DNA of 64,000 nt from Prasinococcaceae sp. CCMP 1430 (lineage: Eukaryota > Prasinodermophyta > Palmophyllophyceae > Prasinococcales > Prasinococcaceae): NCBI GenBank assembly GCA_013416795.1, contig RQSC01001302.1, positions 66,485-130,484 on the forward strand. The letters run 5' to 3'. How positions within the stretch are numbered: position 1 is the first letter of the stretch; every line of letters starts with the position of its first letter. The notes beneath the pieces were generated by a model. It did no database searches and was not told the origin of the DNA. It was given only the letters and a program-made list of their open reading frames with translations. Both the position numbers and the translations under genes were made by a program. Below are positions 39,617 through 50,452 of this stretch, piece by piece.

Positions 39617-40983
39617 TGCGGACGCAACGACCATGCAGGGGTGCGCTCGCGCTCGCGCCCGTGCGCTCTAAAGCGCGCCTGACGAACCTCGCTCGGGCAA
39701 GCGCGCGACGGCCTGTGGTAGCTGTCCGCAGCAGCAGCTGGGGGAAGCGCGAGGTCGCACGCCGCGGGCACGGACAGAGTGGCAGAGTGTCGCCTCGCCA
39801 CCGCTCGCGCGGGTGCCCGCGTGCGTGCCCCGTGGGAGCGCGAAGGAGAGGGTTGGGGAAAGCGGCGCTTAGCGCGACGTCGTCCACCCTTCTCCCCTCC
39901 GCGGCGCTACGCGCCCACGTGCCGGGAAAGCGCACGCGCCTGCCCGCTTCCGCGTCGTCCCCGCTCGCCCACCCGCCCTCTCACCCACCCTCTCCTCCTT
40001 GCCCTGCGCAGCGGGTGTGGCCTCGCTGGACCCGACCGAAGAGCGGCTGCCGTGCGCGCGCGGTGTGCCCCGCACGCGATGTGATCCGCGCGCCGCCCTC
40101 GTGGGCCCCGCGCCCTTTCCCGCAGAGCGCGCGAGCCCAGCGGCGAGTGGGTGTCCGGCCACGCCCCAAGGCGTGCGTGCGCGCATCGGACGGTCGCCCG
40201 CCCCCCCACCCCCACCCGCACCCGCACCCACCCCCTGGGCGCGCACCTGCAGGGGCGCCCGCCTGCCGGGGCGACGACAGGTACAGCGCCGTACCCGACG
40301 GGCGCGTGCCTGGCTGGCTGGCTCGGGGCGGCGCGTGCCCGTGCGCCGGGTGCGTCCCGGGGCCTGCGGCGGTTCAACAGACTGAGTTCCCTCGCCGGTG
40401 CCGGGGGACCGGTTCCCCGCGCTCCCCGGCCGCCCGGGCCGGATCCCGCCGCCAAACCGCGGGCGAGGCGCACGCACGAATGGCTCAAAGAATCATGATA
40501 CCGGGTACCATCAGTCAGTATGCAGTCCTGTACGTGCAGCGGCGCTCTCCAGCGTGCACGCGGCACTCTCGTGCGAGCACACGTGCACGCGCTTTCAGCA
40601 CGAGGCGGAATCGGCAGTTCCATGTGTAGATGGGCGAGCGGGCCCCCGGAACGCCCCTCGGCGGCGGCTGGATCGCAGCGAGCTGGATGTAGCCGCCGCC
40701 CAAAAAGTGACACACCTCACATTTTGGCCCGAACACTACTGTACATACACATGCGCACGTGCGCACATGCACGTGTATGTACCAGGTACACACCGTACTG
40801 TACCAGCCGGGATGGTATGATGGTACGTTTGCCTGCGCGTCGCGCCGCGTCGCGCGCTTCCGGCGCTGCGCGCAGTGCCGCGCGGCGCCCCCGCGGCGGC
40901 GCGCGGAATCTTTTCCTGCTTCCCGGGGGCGCGGCACTGGGTGGTGTACCACTACTGGAGTGAGGAGGCCATGCGCAACGAGN
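39617..40983. other. intergenic region with C-rich repeats, ending in an N
   Basis: About 1.37 kb upstream of both the MAPK and the translocator. It contains CCCACC-rich low complexity (40196-40240), GT/CA-rich patches with CACATGCACGTG (about 40760-40775), and many long but motif-free open frames on both strands. A short frame just left of the N reads PGARHWVVYHYWSEEAM. That looks more protein-like and may be the end of an exon cut by the gap. Confidence 0.4.
40983..40983. other. single N before the translocator gene
   Basis: The translocator frame begins directly to the right with low-complexity Ala/Gly codons and no start codon; a transit-peptide region is probably missing here. Confidence 0.7.
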
Positions 40984-42400
40984 CGCGGCGGCGCGCGCCG
41001 CGGGCGGTGGCGCGGCGGCGGCACCCGCGCCGACAAGCGCCGAGGGTGGGGGGCTCGACGTCAAGCTCTCGCTCACCTTCGCCGCGTGGTACGCCTGCAA
41101 TTGCATCTTCAACATCTACAACAAGACCGCGCTCAACGCGTTCCCGTACCCCTGGGCGATGTGCACCGTGCAGCTCGGCTGCGGCGTGGTGATGATGTGC
41201 GCGCTGTGGGCGACGGGCGTCGTCAAGGCGCCCAAGGTGAACGCCAAGTTCATCAAGGTGCGCACACACGCGCCGCTGTCGGCCCTCGCTTCTCTGCTCT
41301 CCTGCAGTTGGACGAGCCCGCGCGCGCTGTGCGCGCCGCGCGCGCGCTAAAAAATTCGCCCGATGTTCAAAATTTGCGTGCGTTTTGATGAGGGTCGTGA
41401 ACCCTGAAATATTGGACACAGGAACCCGGCGGGTCCGACCTACCCACCATGCATCGCACGTCGCGTTGCCCCGTCTACGGCTAGGCGCGCGCGCCACCTG
41501 CGCGCGCGGCCCGCTGGCTGACGCGCTGGCGCCTCCATCCTGCACGCACGCGCGAACTTACCAACCTGCTGCCGCCGACGACGACGCCGACGCCGCCAAC
41601 GACGACCCCGCCGACGACGCCAACTACACCGCCGACGTCGACGACAACGGTTTGTTGCGCAGGCGCTGGCGCCAGTGGCCTTCTTTCACCTGGTGAACCA
41701 CGTCGGCGTGTGCATGGCCATCAACAAGAGCGCGGTGTCCTTCACGCACGTGCTCAAGGCCGCGGAGCCGTTCTACTCTGTGGCCATCTCCGGGCTGATG
41801 GGCACATTCTACTCGCCGCTCGTGTACGCGTCGCTGATCCCCATCGTCGCCGGCATCTCGCTCGCTGTCGTCACCGAACTCAACTTTTCCATGCAGGCTT
41901 TCATCACCACGAACGCCTCCAACGTCGCCACCGTCGTGCGCACCATCATCTCGAAGCGAATGCTGAAGGACTTCGACATCAAGGGCATCAACCTGTACGC
42001 GTGGATCTCGATCGTGGCGTTGGTGTACCTCATCCCGCTCGCCATCTACATGGAGGGCTCGAAGTGGGCCGCCGGGTGGAGCGCGGGCGTCGCCAAGGTC
42101 GGCGTTGCCCAGCTCCTCCACGTCATCCTCGCGAGTGGATTCACATATCACCTCTACAACCAGCTGAGCTACCAGACGCTCGACTCGGTCTCGCCGGTGA
42201 GCTTCTCCGTCGCCAATGCGCTCAAGCGCGTGGCCATCATCGGCAGCGCCGTGCTGTTCTTCGGCACGCCCATGACGCCGCTCAACGCCGCCGGCTCGGC
42301 CCTCGCCGTGCTTGGCACGTACCTGTACAGCCGCGCAAAGCTGCGCGAGGAGAACAGCAAGGCTGCCAAGGCCGACGCGACGGCTGTCAAGTCGCAGTAG
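40984..42400 (+). CDS. plastid-type sugar-phosphate/phosphate translocator (GPT/XPT-like)
   Basis: Two exons, 40985-41257 and 41663-42400, about 336 residues visible, with the start lost at N 40983. Family blocks: SLTFAAWYACNCIFNIYNKT and ALNAFPYPWAMCTVQL in exon 1. Exon 2 has ALAPVAFFHLVNHVGVCMAI, SAVSFTHVLKAAEPFYSV, PIVAGISLAVVTELNF, YHLYNQLSYQTLDSVSPVSF, VANALKRVAIIGSAVLFFG and GTYLYSRAK. The TELNF, YNQLSYQTLDSVSP and GTYLYSRAK segments resemble the glucose-6-phosphate/xylulose-5-phosphate subgroup more than the triose-phosphate one; exact substrate is inferred. The protein has about ten membrane helices and exchanges phosphorylated sugars for Pi, probably at a plastid envelope. The intron carries a GAC/GCC repeat (41570-41645). 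Confidence 0.88.
41570..41646. repeat. GAC/GCC trinucleotide-like repeat inside an intron
   Basis: Irregular GCCGACGAC-type repeat just upstream of the exon 2 acceptor. It is stop-free and would encode Ala/Asp if retained, so it can mislead gene prediction. Confidence 0.7.
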
Positions 42401-42592
42401 GCCGCACGCTGGCCGGCCAGGTTGAGCCCCTGTTGATTCACGCAGGAGGGCAGTGCGCCTTAATGCCAACGAGCAACCTCCGTTTGTAACATAAAAGAGC
42501 TTGGATGACCACGCGCCGTGGCATGGCGCTGGGCGGCGCGCGCAGGCGCTCACCCATGGCGCCTGCCCTATGTCTGCGCGGCCATCCAAAGT

Positions 42593-43848
42593 CTACGAAC
42601 GTTTCTTAAAACAGTATGTCGTGTGGAGGCCGATGAGGTCGAAGCACTCCGCCACTGCACCTTTGTCCAGCTTGCGGGCTTCGAGCAGCTTGGCAATGAC
42701 GGGTGTATGGCGATGGTCCTCATAGAACTCGGTCATTTGGACCATCTCAACCATCTCGAGGCCGGCGGCCTGCCAGAGCCAGCAATGCGCGCGCCGGGGC
42801 AAGCGGCAGCGCGGCCGCCGCGCAGGGAGTCGGTCAGAGACGGCAACATCGGCGCGCAGGGCACGTGCGCCGGCAGGGGCCCAGGCGCGTACTCCATCTG
42901 GCGCCCGCACCAAGAGATCGCAGCGTACGCACCTCAGCGACGGCCACGATGCTCGGAATGTGCCCGAGAAAGTGCGCGACCTTGTCGCCCAAACCATCCT
43001 CCGCACGCAGCAGAAACGGCGTGCCAAAGTACTCAGGCTCGAAGCTATCGCTTTCGAGGAAGAGCGTGAACGCGCGGCTGCGAGTTTTCTGGCCTTGGCC
43101 CTTGACCTCGACCTTTCCCTTTTGCGCGGCGGTCCAAACCGCCGCCTGGTCGAGCATTACGCCGTAGAGCAAGCCACCGGGCTTGAGCAACGCCGCCGCG
43201 GTCTGGAAAAAGTGCGCTGCCGTTTGCTCGTCGCGCAGGTACTCGCTGATGCGCATGTGGCATGTCACTGCATCGGCCGCGCCCAGCCACTCTGGCGGTA
43301 GGTTGTCTGCTGTGCCGTCCCATATCTCGAAGTCTGCCGCGTACTTCTTGCTCTGCAGGACCGCGTGTACGCGCGCGTGCGCGTCCCAGCGGTCAGGGGG
43401 CGCGCAAGGAGGCGCGCGCGAGGGCGTGTCAGGTCGTCGTGGACGAGCGCGAGCGCGAGCGCGAGCGCGCGAGCGCACCAACCTTTGCCTCCCATCGCCC
43501 CTTCGCCTCGCCGAGAGCCGCCTTGGCCTGCTCGGTCCCGCCAGCGCCGGTGCTCGGCTCGAGGAAGAGCCCTTTGGAGATGCCTGCGCGCTCCCACTTG
43601 CCGGCGTCGGGACCCGTGCCACAGCAGAGCTCGACGAGCGCGTCGCCGGGCGACAGCGCCTGCGTTGCGAGCGCCTCCTTGGCGAACTGCTCGCGCGCGC
43701 GTGATGCGTGCGTGCCGGAGCTCCAGGCTATGTCAGCAGGGCAGGCGGGACGCTCGCGTGGCGCGCGAGCAGCAGCATGCGCATGCGCAAGACGTACGTC
43801 CAAAAACTGCCGGTAGATTCGCGCAGGCGGCGGTCCGCGATAAGACAT
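42593..43848 (-). CDS. mRNA cap guanine-N7 methyltransferase-like SAM methyltransferase
   Basis: Three minus-strand exons, 43483-43848, 42933-43352 and 42593-42769, 320 residues. The SAM motif I is LVELCCGTGPDAGKWERAG (the cap methyltransferase LDLCCGKGGDLxKW pattern), near residues 72-90. Further family-like blocks: DFEIWDGTADNLPPEW; DAVTCHMRISEYLRDE, where animal enzymes read FALHYxFE; LKPGGLLYGVMLDQ; and AEDGLGDKVAHFLGHIPS. The last exon brings EMVEMVQMTEFYEDHRHTP and ends TTYCFKKRS, paralleling the C-terminus of RNMT/Abd1 proteins. The reaction would methylate N7 of the RNA cap guanosine using SAM. It is shorter than most and lacks a long N-terminal extension, so a related small-molecule methyltransferase is possible. 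The exon 1 donor (GTTGGTGCG) is the weakest splice. Confidence 0.7.
43445..43476. repeat. GCGAGC hexamer repeat in an intron
   Basis: Perfect GCGAGC tandem copies directly inside the donor side of the methyltransferase intron. Confidence 0.75.
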
Positions 43849-43982
43849 CTCTCCCAGCCCTTTGCGCGGCCACGTAGCCCCCCTCTCCGTCTCCTCGCCC
43901 ACCTTCCCTCGCCCTCCCCACTCGCGCGTCTCGCGCCTCAGTCACGCACGCTCTCTCGCGCGTATACACTCCCTTCCTCTGA

Positions 43983-44378
43983 TCAATGCGCCTTCTTCAG
44001 CGGCCTGGACATAGGCGGGTCTAGCGTCAGCTCAAACTTCGGTGCTCCGGGGACGAACCGATTCAGTGCGCGCATCTGCTGGAGGCTCTGCCTGGCCGTC
44101 TCGCGGAGCGTCTCGATCTCGGCAGGGTCGGTGACGGACGCTTTGCTGCGATACTCCTCCCTTGAGCGACGCGCACGTGGGCTGCGTGGTCAGCGCGGGC
44201 GTCGAGGGTTGGGGCGAGGACGGGGGCTGCGGATGGCGTGAGGGGCGCACCTGATCTCTTCGTAGATGGCCTGCCGCTTCACCGAGGGGAACGCCTTGGC
44301 GCCCCGCAGGAGCGCGCGGTACACGGACAGCGCCTCGCTGCGCGCGCGGCTGGCAGAGCCGGTGAGCGCCCCCCACAT
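43983..44378 (-). CDS. LYR-motif (Complex1_LYR) mitochondrial assembly protein
   Basis: Two minus-strand exons, 44251-44378 and 43983-44160, 101 residues. The sequence has the LYR family layout. An N-terminal helix (SEALSVYRALLRGAKAFPS) has VYR in place of LYR and the downstream Phe-Pro; then IYEEI joins across the intron to REEYRSKASVTDPAEIETL. A last helix (ARQSLQQMRALNRFVPG) precedes a basic tail (RPLKKAH). LYR proteins form three-helix bundles that bind acyl carrier protein and assist Fe-S cluster and respiratory-complex assembly in mitochondria. Which subfamily (complex I subunit, Isd11 or LYRM) cannot be told. The gene lies 134 bp upstream of the methyltransferase, on the same strand. 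Confidence 0.8.
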
Positions 44379-45075
44379 GCACCGCGCGGCGTGCCCGGTT
44401 GGGCCCCGGCCGGCGCGCGGAGGGCGCGCGCCCCGCTGACCGCGGCCGGCCGCCGACGGCGACAGGAGCCGAACCCGGCGCACACTCCCCACTGCGCGGC
44501 GTCACGCAAGCGCGAGCTTTCGCGTGCGAGCGTGTTCAGGCGCGTGGAGACGCACGGGGGGGGGGGGGGGAGGCGGGGGAGGGTGTGTGGCGGCGCGGCC
44601 GCATTGCTCGCCGCCTGGGCCGCGGACGGGTCGCCGCGTCGCCGGCACGATCTCAGTGCCCGTCTCTCGGAGTCACACATGCATGAAGAAACACGTTCTC
44701 GCGCCGCTGATGAGCGATGCGAAAGAGCCCCCGCTCGAAGAATGTTCGGAATGCTCGGAAGAAGCCTATTTACCCGGGTTCGTCTCGGCGTCCCACCCCT
44801 GGGTAAGATTTCCTCCCCGGGATGCTTCGCGCTCGCCGCGCGGTCCAAGAGAGGCTCGAGACCAGGAGCGAACCCTCTTCGAGAGTCAACGGTCTACAGT
44901 ACTTGTACCGTGATGATCCATCAGTAGTCCTACAGAACGGTACTCGACCATCAGACTGGACAGTACTTCGAAAGGGTGCGTTCGAGGCGCGTTTCGATGG
45001 CGGCCTGGGCCTGTCCCCCGGACGGGCGCGAGCGAGCGCGGGCGCCGGGCGCGGGCCCGGGAGCGCCGCGCGCCG
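44379..45075. promoter_or_regulatory. divergent intergenic region
   Basis: About 700 bp between divergent genes. A G run at 44557-44571 lies beside GC-rich sequence, and a more balanced stretch covers 44680-44990 with GTACTTGTAC and GTACT motifs. No gene is recognised. Confidence 0.4.
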
Positions 45076-46518
45076 ATGGCGAGCACCACACGGCGCGCGG
45101 CAGGCTCGCGCGTGCGCGCCGGCGGGGTGGGGAGAGGTTCTGGCAGAGAGCGAGACAGCGAGCGGGCAGGAGAGCTCATGTCGGAGGGTCGCACTGCGTC
45201 GTTCGTGCCCGCAGCGCAGCGATTTAGCGGCGAGGCGGGCAGGGGCAGCGGCGACGGCACTGGCGGCAGCGGGGCAGGCGGTTGGCTCGCGGCGCCGGTC
45301 GACGCGCCGCTGCGCAGCGCACTGGCGACGCCCGTCACCGACGAGCGCTTCCTCGATCCTGCCGACGACCTGCTCGAGGATGACCACCTGCTGGCAGACT
45401 ACTTCGGCCAGCGGTTCGGAGGTGCGGGTGGACAGAGCTTCAGGGAAGCGTTGCAGGTGCCTGCATCGGGCAAGAGGGATCGCGGCAGCGGCGGCAGCGG
45501 CAGCGGCAGCGACGGCAGCGGTGCGGACGGGTGGGTTAGCAGTGCAAGCCCCACGCCTGAGGGTCCTAGGAAGGACGAGGACAGCCACGCACGTTCCGCC
45601 CACGACGATGCAGAAATCAGCGGAAGCGACGCCGACGAAAATCGCTCCGGTGCGGTCGCTGAGGCGAACCAGAGCCAACGCACAGCGCGCAGGGGCACAG
45701 AGAGAGCGCGTCCATTGCGTCGCATCAGGGCGCAGCCGCGCCCAGCGTGGAACGACGACGTCAAGGTGAGCGACGGCCGCCTTTTGCGAGCAGGCACGCT
45801 GGTGAGGCGTCAGCAGTGGCGGGAGAGCGAGCACCGGCCATGGCGAGAAAGAAGTTATCGCGAAAGCGAAAGTGGGCACAGCAGCGACTCCGAGCGCGAG
45901 CACGAGGGCGCTGGCAAACGTGAGTACGAGCGCCGGGGTGTCGTGTTTGTCGACGGAGACGGCTATGATGACGTGCGGCACCAACGCCGCGCTGCCGGCG
46001 CCAACGCGCCGGGAGCGGCGGGCCCGACCAGCAGCGCGCCCCCCCGCAGTTCTCGACATCTGCGCCCCGCAGCCCTCGGTGAGCACAATGGTCGCATCCA
46101 TAGCTCACCGCCCTCAAAGCCGCCGCCGCCCGCAGAGGCACGTGGTGCGACCTTGCTCAAGCACATTTGGCCCCGTGCGCACGGGTCGCGCGCGCATGCA
46201 CGCTCGCCGCACGTGCGCAGCCCAAACCATGAGGCACGCGCAAAGACGGCGGACAACTCGCCAAAAGCGGCGGCGAAGAAGCTTGCAGAAGCTACTGCGC
46301 GCCACTTGATGGACGTCGACTCTGACGACTCTGCGACGGAGTGGGACGCCGGGGCGCATCCACTCGCGCGCGCGATGTCACCGTCTAGCGCGAACGACGA
46401 GCGTGCGCTACGCGAAAGGCTGGAAGCCATGCCGCGCGACGAGCTGCTCGCACTGGCCTCCGCGCTGCTCACACAAGTCCAAGAGGCAGTAGGCATCCAT
46501 GCGCGCATGGGCACGTGA
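45076..46518 (+). CDS. large disordered Ser/Arg/Glu-rich protein, function unknown
   Basis: Single exon, 480 residues from ATG 45076; ATG 45178 (MSEGRTASFVPAAQRF) is an equally good start giving 446. No recognised family. The only structured-looking parts are an acidic helix (DERFLDPADDLLEDDHLLAD, then YFGQRFGG) near the N-terminus and a C-terminal pair of helices (NDERALRERLEAMPRDELLA, LASALLTQVQEAV). Between them are Gly/Ser repeats (GSGGSGSGSDGSG), charged Arg/Glu/Ser stretches (ESEHRPWRERSYRESESG) and Ser/Pro motifs (SSPPSKPPPPAEAR). Composition resembles nuclear or RNA-associated disordered proteins. Coding is supported by frame length and non-background composition. Confidence 0.6.
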   Translation: MASTTRRAAGSRVRAGGVGRGSGRERDSERAGELMSEGRTASFVPAAQRFSGEAGRGSGDGTGGSGAGGWLAAPVDAPLRSALATPVTDERFLDPADDLLEDDHLLADYFGQRFGGAGGQSFREALQVPASGKRDRGSGGSGSGSDGSGADGWVSSASPTPEGPRKDEDSHARSAHDDAEISGSDADENRSGAVAEANQSQRTARRGTERARPLRRIRAQPRPAWNDDVKVSDGRLLRAGTLVRRQQWRESEHRPWRERSYRESESGHSSDSEREHEGAGKREYERRGVVFVDGDGYDDVRHQRRAAGANAPGAAGPTSSAPPRSSRHLRPAALGEHNGRIHSSPPSKPPPPAEARGATLLKHIWPRAHGSRAHARSPHVRSPNHEARAKTADNSPKAAAKKLAEATARHLMDVDSDDSATEWDAGAHPLARAMSPSSANDERALRERLEAMPRDELLALASALLTQVQEAVGIHARMGT

Positions 46519-46878
46519 TCACGCCATGGGGTGTCGTCACGCACCCAAGCTATTTCGTTGTTCGCAGGTTTGCTGACCCTGACACTAATAATTCCACCTT
46601 GGAAACGGATGATTGTGTGCACACATGTCTTTCTCGCACAGGCGGGTTGCATGCCTCACTCGCTTGCGCGCGCGCATGGTGACGGCGCCTTCCGAGTAGC
46701 CACGGCCAGCTAGCTGGCCAACAGTACATCTGTTACCATCTGCGAGACATTGCTCGCATGCTGGCTGGATTGCACAGCTATGGATAGTCTGTGCCACGCC
46801 ATCCCGCGTGCGTTTGCTGGCGAGGACCCGTGCGCGCACTCCCTCACGCGCCCGAGCGTTTCTCACACAAGCGCCCGT
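46519..46878. other. convergent intergenic region
   Basis: About 360 bp of more balanced composition between converging stops. No gene is recognised. Confidence 0.5.
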
Positions 46879-47681
46879 TTAGACCGCAGCGGCCTTGGCA
46901 GCGCCGCTCAGCTTCTCCTCGAGGTCCGCCAGCTTGCTGTTCGCGCGCGCGATGCAGGCGAAAGTCACGAAGAAAAAGAAGAGGGTGGCCACACCAAACA
47001 TGATGAAACCCGCAACCTGGAGAGTGAGTGCGCATGTGCGCGCAGAGTGCGAGCGTTAGCGGTGCGGGTGCGCACAGAGTGTGCGTGCGAGTACAAGCGA
47101 GCGTGTGCAACATCGCGAGCCAATGCGCGGAGGGGCGCGCGTGGCCCCTAGCCCCACCCCACCCCCCATGCGAGCGCGCGCGATTTGCTCCCTACGCCGT
47201 GTATTTGCTTGCTCTCGCCTAGTCTCGCCGGACTCATCCATACAGCCACTCGCACACGTGTCGCGCCCAGTCGTGGGCGCGCGCAGGGTGTGCGGCAGCA
47301 GTGCGCGGACGGACACGCCCTGGATGGCAAAGCCCTTGTCGCAGGCAGCAGGACAGCAACGCAAGCAAGCCCAAGAACGCGATCGCATTCGTCGGCGGGG
47401 GATCACGCGCGAGCAGGGCTCGCACACTCTCACGGAGGCGGGACAGGCAAGGATGCGCACGCTCTTCTCCCCCCACACCGCCCCACCCTTCCCTCCATCT
47501 CCGCTGCGCCTGCCCGCCCCAGACTACCTCACCCGCCTCCCACCCCAAACCCACTCCGCCCACGCCCGTCGTGCGTGGCGAGCGCGCCCGCGCGCGCGCG
47601 CACCTCGGTGCCCTTGAGGTACGACGATGGCGCAGTCGACTCGAGGGTCGGGATGTCCGCCATGAGTCCGCGCATCGCCAT
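46879..47681 (-). CDS. 71-residue single-pass membrane protein, unknown family
   Basis: Two minus-strand exons, 47604-47681 and 46879-47016, both phase 0, giving 71 residues: a short N-terminus (MAMRGLMADIPTLESTAPSS, then YLKGTE), one strong membrane helix (VAGFIMFGVATLFFFFVTFA) and an amphipathic C-terminal helix (NSKLADLEEKLSGAAKAA). Splice sites are CCGAG/GTGCGCG and CTCTCCAG/GTT. Small tail-bearing membrane proteins of this form are often subunits of organellar or ER complexes, but I do not recognise it. An additional middle exon around 47300-47430, encoding a hydrophobic NAIAFLGLLALLSCCL run, is possible; it would need a weaker acceptor. Confidence 0.55.
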
Positions 47682-48765
47682 GGTGTTTGATCGGCCGGGG
47701 GGGAGCGGGGGGAGTGGCGTGGCGTTCGGTCCGGTGCGCGTGTGTGGCGCGCGCGCGCACGCGCGCGTGCACGCACCCTCGCCCCAGCCCGACCAAGGGT
47801 TGGATTCCAGCCTTCCATATATCGCAGGCGGGTGCGCAGGCGCGGGATCCGCGCGGGGTTGCCCCCTCCGCACGGGTGCGGACCACACCCGCGACGGCCG
47901 CCGCGCGCAGCGGTGGCGGCTGCGCGCCGGGGAACCGGAACCGGAACCGCCGCCGAAAGCGGAAGCCGGCCGGAAAATTTTCCCACCGGATAGATAGTGT
48001 GCAATGTCGCCGAATCAAGAGCCCAAAAAAGCGCGCGCACGAAAGAGCGCGCCCCCGAAAAGCGCGCCGCGCCGGAAGCGGGAGCAGTGGCGGGGCGCGC
48101 GCCACCTCCAGCCGCAGCCCCAGCCAGCCAGCCAGCCGGGGGCGCGCGCCCGCCCGCCCGCCCACCCGCCTGCGGCCTCTGCCGCGTGGTTGCGCGAGGC
48201 AGGGAGGGAGGCGCGCGAGTGCACAGCTACCTTGTCGAGAGGGCTGCTCGGCTGCTTCGGCTGAGGGGCGGGCGCAGGTGCCAGGTTTTTTGATGGTACG
48301 CTTGGAGGCCCGGCCGGCCGGTGCCCGTGGGGACGCGTGCACGTGGCCAGCCTGGACTGCCCTTTTTTATTGTGCGGGATTTTGCGGGATTTGGGGGGTG
48401 AAACAGCTGGGGAAAAAAAACTGCAGAAAAGTTTGGTTTGGGCGGGTGCGCAGGGGCTAGCAGTGCGCGCGCGGGTGCGGCGTATGCTGCCGGGAGCGAC
48501 GATAGACGGTTAATTCGGCGGTCTCGCTGACAAGTGGGTCAAGGCCCAGCCTGTCAATCGCCGCACACCATCGGGGTGCGCCACACCGAGCGCGGGCGTC
48601 CTCCCCATCTTTCCCACCCCCCACCCCCGCCGGTGCCCGACTGTCCACCGGCAGTGGCCTGCGCGGCGCGCGGGTTGCCGGCGCCGACCATTCTCCTGGC
48701 CGCCAGCCGCCATCGCGGGCGGCTCGCCGCGCAGCTTGGCCTCACGCGTACTCGGGCTGCGAGCG
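47682..48765. other. divergent intergenic region, no gene recognised
   Basis: About 1.08 kb of very GC-rich, repeat-rich DNA (GGAACCGGAACCGGAACC near 47932-47952, CAGCCAGCCAGCC near 48118-48138). A T/G-rich patch with GCGGGATTTTGCGGGATTT lies at 48360-48430. Open frames on both strands show only compositional Arg/Ala/Pro sequence. Confidence 0.45.
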
Positions 48766-50335
48766 ATGGGCGTGGAAAGTAAGGTGACACCGGAGGCTGG
48801 AGGGGCGGGGGCGGGTGGTGACAGTGCAGAAAAGGGCCCCGCTGAGGTGTCTGCGCATGGCCGCACGCAACGCTCGAAACAGACGCTGCGGGATGTCGCT
48901 GTCACAAGCGATACTGTGCCCGTGGCAGCCACCGGCATCGCTCCCGTCAAAGTGCGCGGCGGAAAGGTCTGCCACCGCGGCGACGAGTCCGCATTCGACG
49001 CGCCACGGGCGCTCGTACTCTCGCGCCACTGCATGGCCGCATACCTTGCGCCCGATGACACCGGCGCGATGCACCGCGAGCCACCTGAGTGGATGCTTCC
49101 CAGCATGGAGGAGCAGGTGACAGAACCTTCGACCGAGGATGGGGCTGAACGAAAGGACGGCCCACCGGACGAACCGAGCCTGCGCACTGCGCTCCGCAAC
49201 GGCCTTGGCCTCGGCCCCCCAATCAAGCTGCTGGAGTGGGTAGACCACGCGCAGAGCGACACGCAGATGTATTTCGCGGAAGCTCAAGCGCCGGGGCATG
49301 CGGGCCCAGAATTGCTCGTCGTGTTCCGCGGCACCACCTCTATGAAAGATTGGTTGAACGATCTCGCCGTGGCGAAGACGTACTTCGAACCCGCTGACGA
49401 CACGTACGAGGACATCATCGGCTGCGGGTCGTACTGCGCACAGGTGGCATGCTGCGGCTGGCAGAGACCACTCGTGCACATGGGAAATTACAGGGCGTAC
49501 ATGGCGGTGCGCGGTGCGTACGACGTGGCAACCCGCGCGCGCATGCAATCGTCCAGCGCGCCGCGCGAGGCCATCCTCTGACGCGCCGCCCCTACTCACA
49601 TTGCGAAATGCCGATTTGACGCCCGTTTATGCGCGCGTTCTCAGAGCACATACAGCGCCACGTGCGCTGGGATAGGCCTGGCGGCATCGGACGGCTCACG
49701 ATCTGCGGGCACTCACTTGGCGCAGCGCTGGCGACGCTTGCACTGGCGGACGCGGTGGCTATGCTCGGCCCCAGCCAGATCGTCAAGAGTGGCTGCCCCG
49801 TCGAACTCTTCACGGTACGCGAGCGAGCGCATGCGATCCTGCGCTTTGACACAAGCACAGCTAACGCGTCTTGTTTCTGTCGCGGGGCACGGGTGGGCAT
49901 ACTTAGATCGGGTCGCCGCGTGTGGGCACAGCAGGATTCTTGGCTTACGTCGCCGCGCTCGTGCAGCCCCTGGTGTCAGCAAACCTGTTTCGCAACGCCC
50001 GATGCGTCAACGATGTGGATATCGTACCCAGGGTGCCCCCAATAGCCCTGGGGTTTCGTCACATGGGCGAACTGCACCTCTTTCTGGAGAGCGAGCGCGA
50101 CTCCGAGCCCGATGCTGGAAGAGCCGTGCTGGTCATCGGCGGTGAACAAAGGGACGCGCACGAGGGGAAGCTGTGGACTCTCCTTCGCTCTGGGAAAGAA
50201 CTCGCGATGGACCACATGGCATTCTCTTATCACGCGTCCGTGCACGACCAGCTGCAAGTGCCCGCGCAGGCGACCGCTACGAAGGAGGAGGAGAAGGCCT
50301 GCGCGCCAGCTTTGGGGGGAGATGGCGTCGCGTAG
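48766..50335 (+). CDS. class 3 lipase (alpha/beta hydrolase)
   Basis: Three exons, 48766-49513, 49645-49814 and 49907-50335, 448 residues. Lipase_3 features in order: YFAEAQAP then PELLVVFRGTTSMKDWLNDL (family FRGT.S..DW..D), VHMGNYRAYMAVR crossing the first splice to EHIQRHV, the nucleophile elbow ICGHSLGAALATLAL with Ser273, and VELFT joining IGSPRVGTAGFLAYV (family TFG.PRVG). NDVDIVPRVPP carries the catalytic Asp, and a His-containing DHMAFSYH is near the end. It should hydrolyse acylglycerols or galactolipids. The N-terminal 75 residues are disordered without a clear signal peptide. The Cys-rich GCGSYCAQVACCGW insert before the VHMG motif is unusual. Confidence 0.9.
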
Positions 50336-50452
50336 CAAGAAGGCAGGCGCGCGAGCGCGCCAGCGATCGCCGACGAGCGCTGCTTCTCCAGGCTCTCGCG
50401 CGCGGCGCCTATCGCTGCGCGCGTGTGCCCGCGCGTATACACAAACCACGCA

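Noticed and set aside
39616-40629. 337-codon plus-strand open frame upstream of the translocator
   Set aside because: Low-complexity Arg/Pro/Ala sequence, overlaps the MAPK promoter and has no family-like blocks.
47300-47430. Possible middle exon encoding a hydrophobic run (NAIAFLGLLALLSCCL)
   Set aside because: Needs a weak acceptor and donor; the two-exon model is simpler and in frame.
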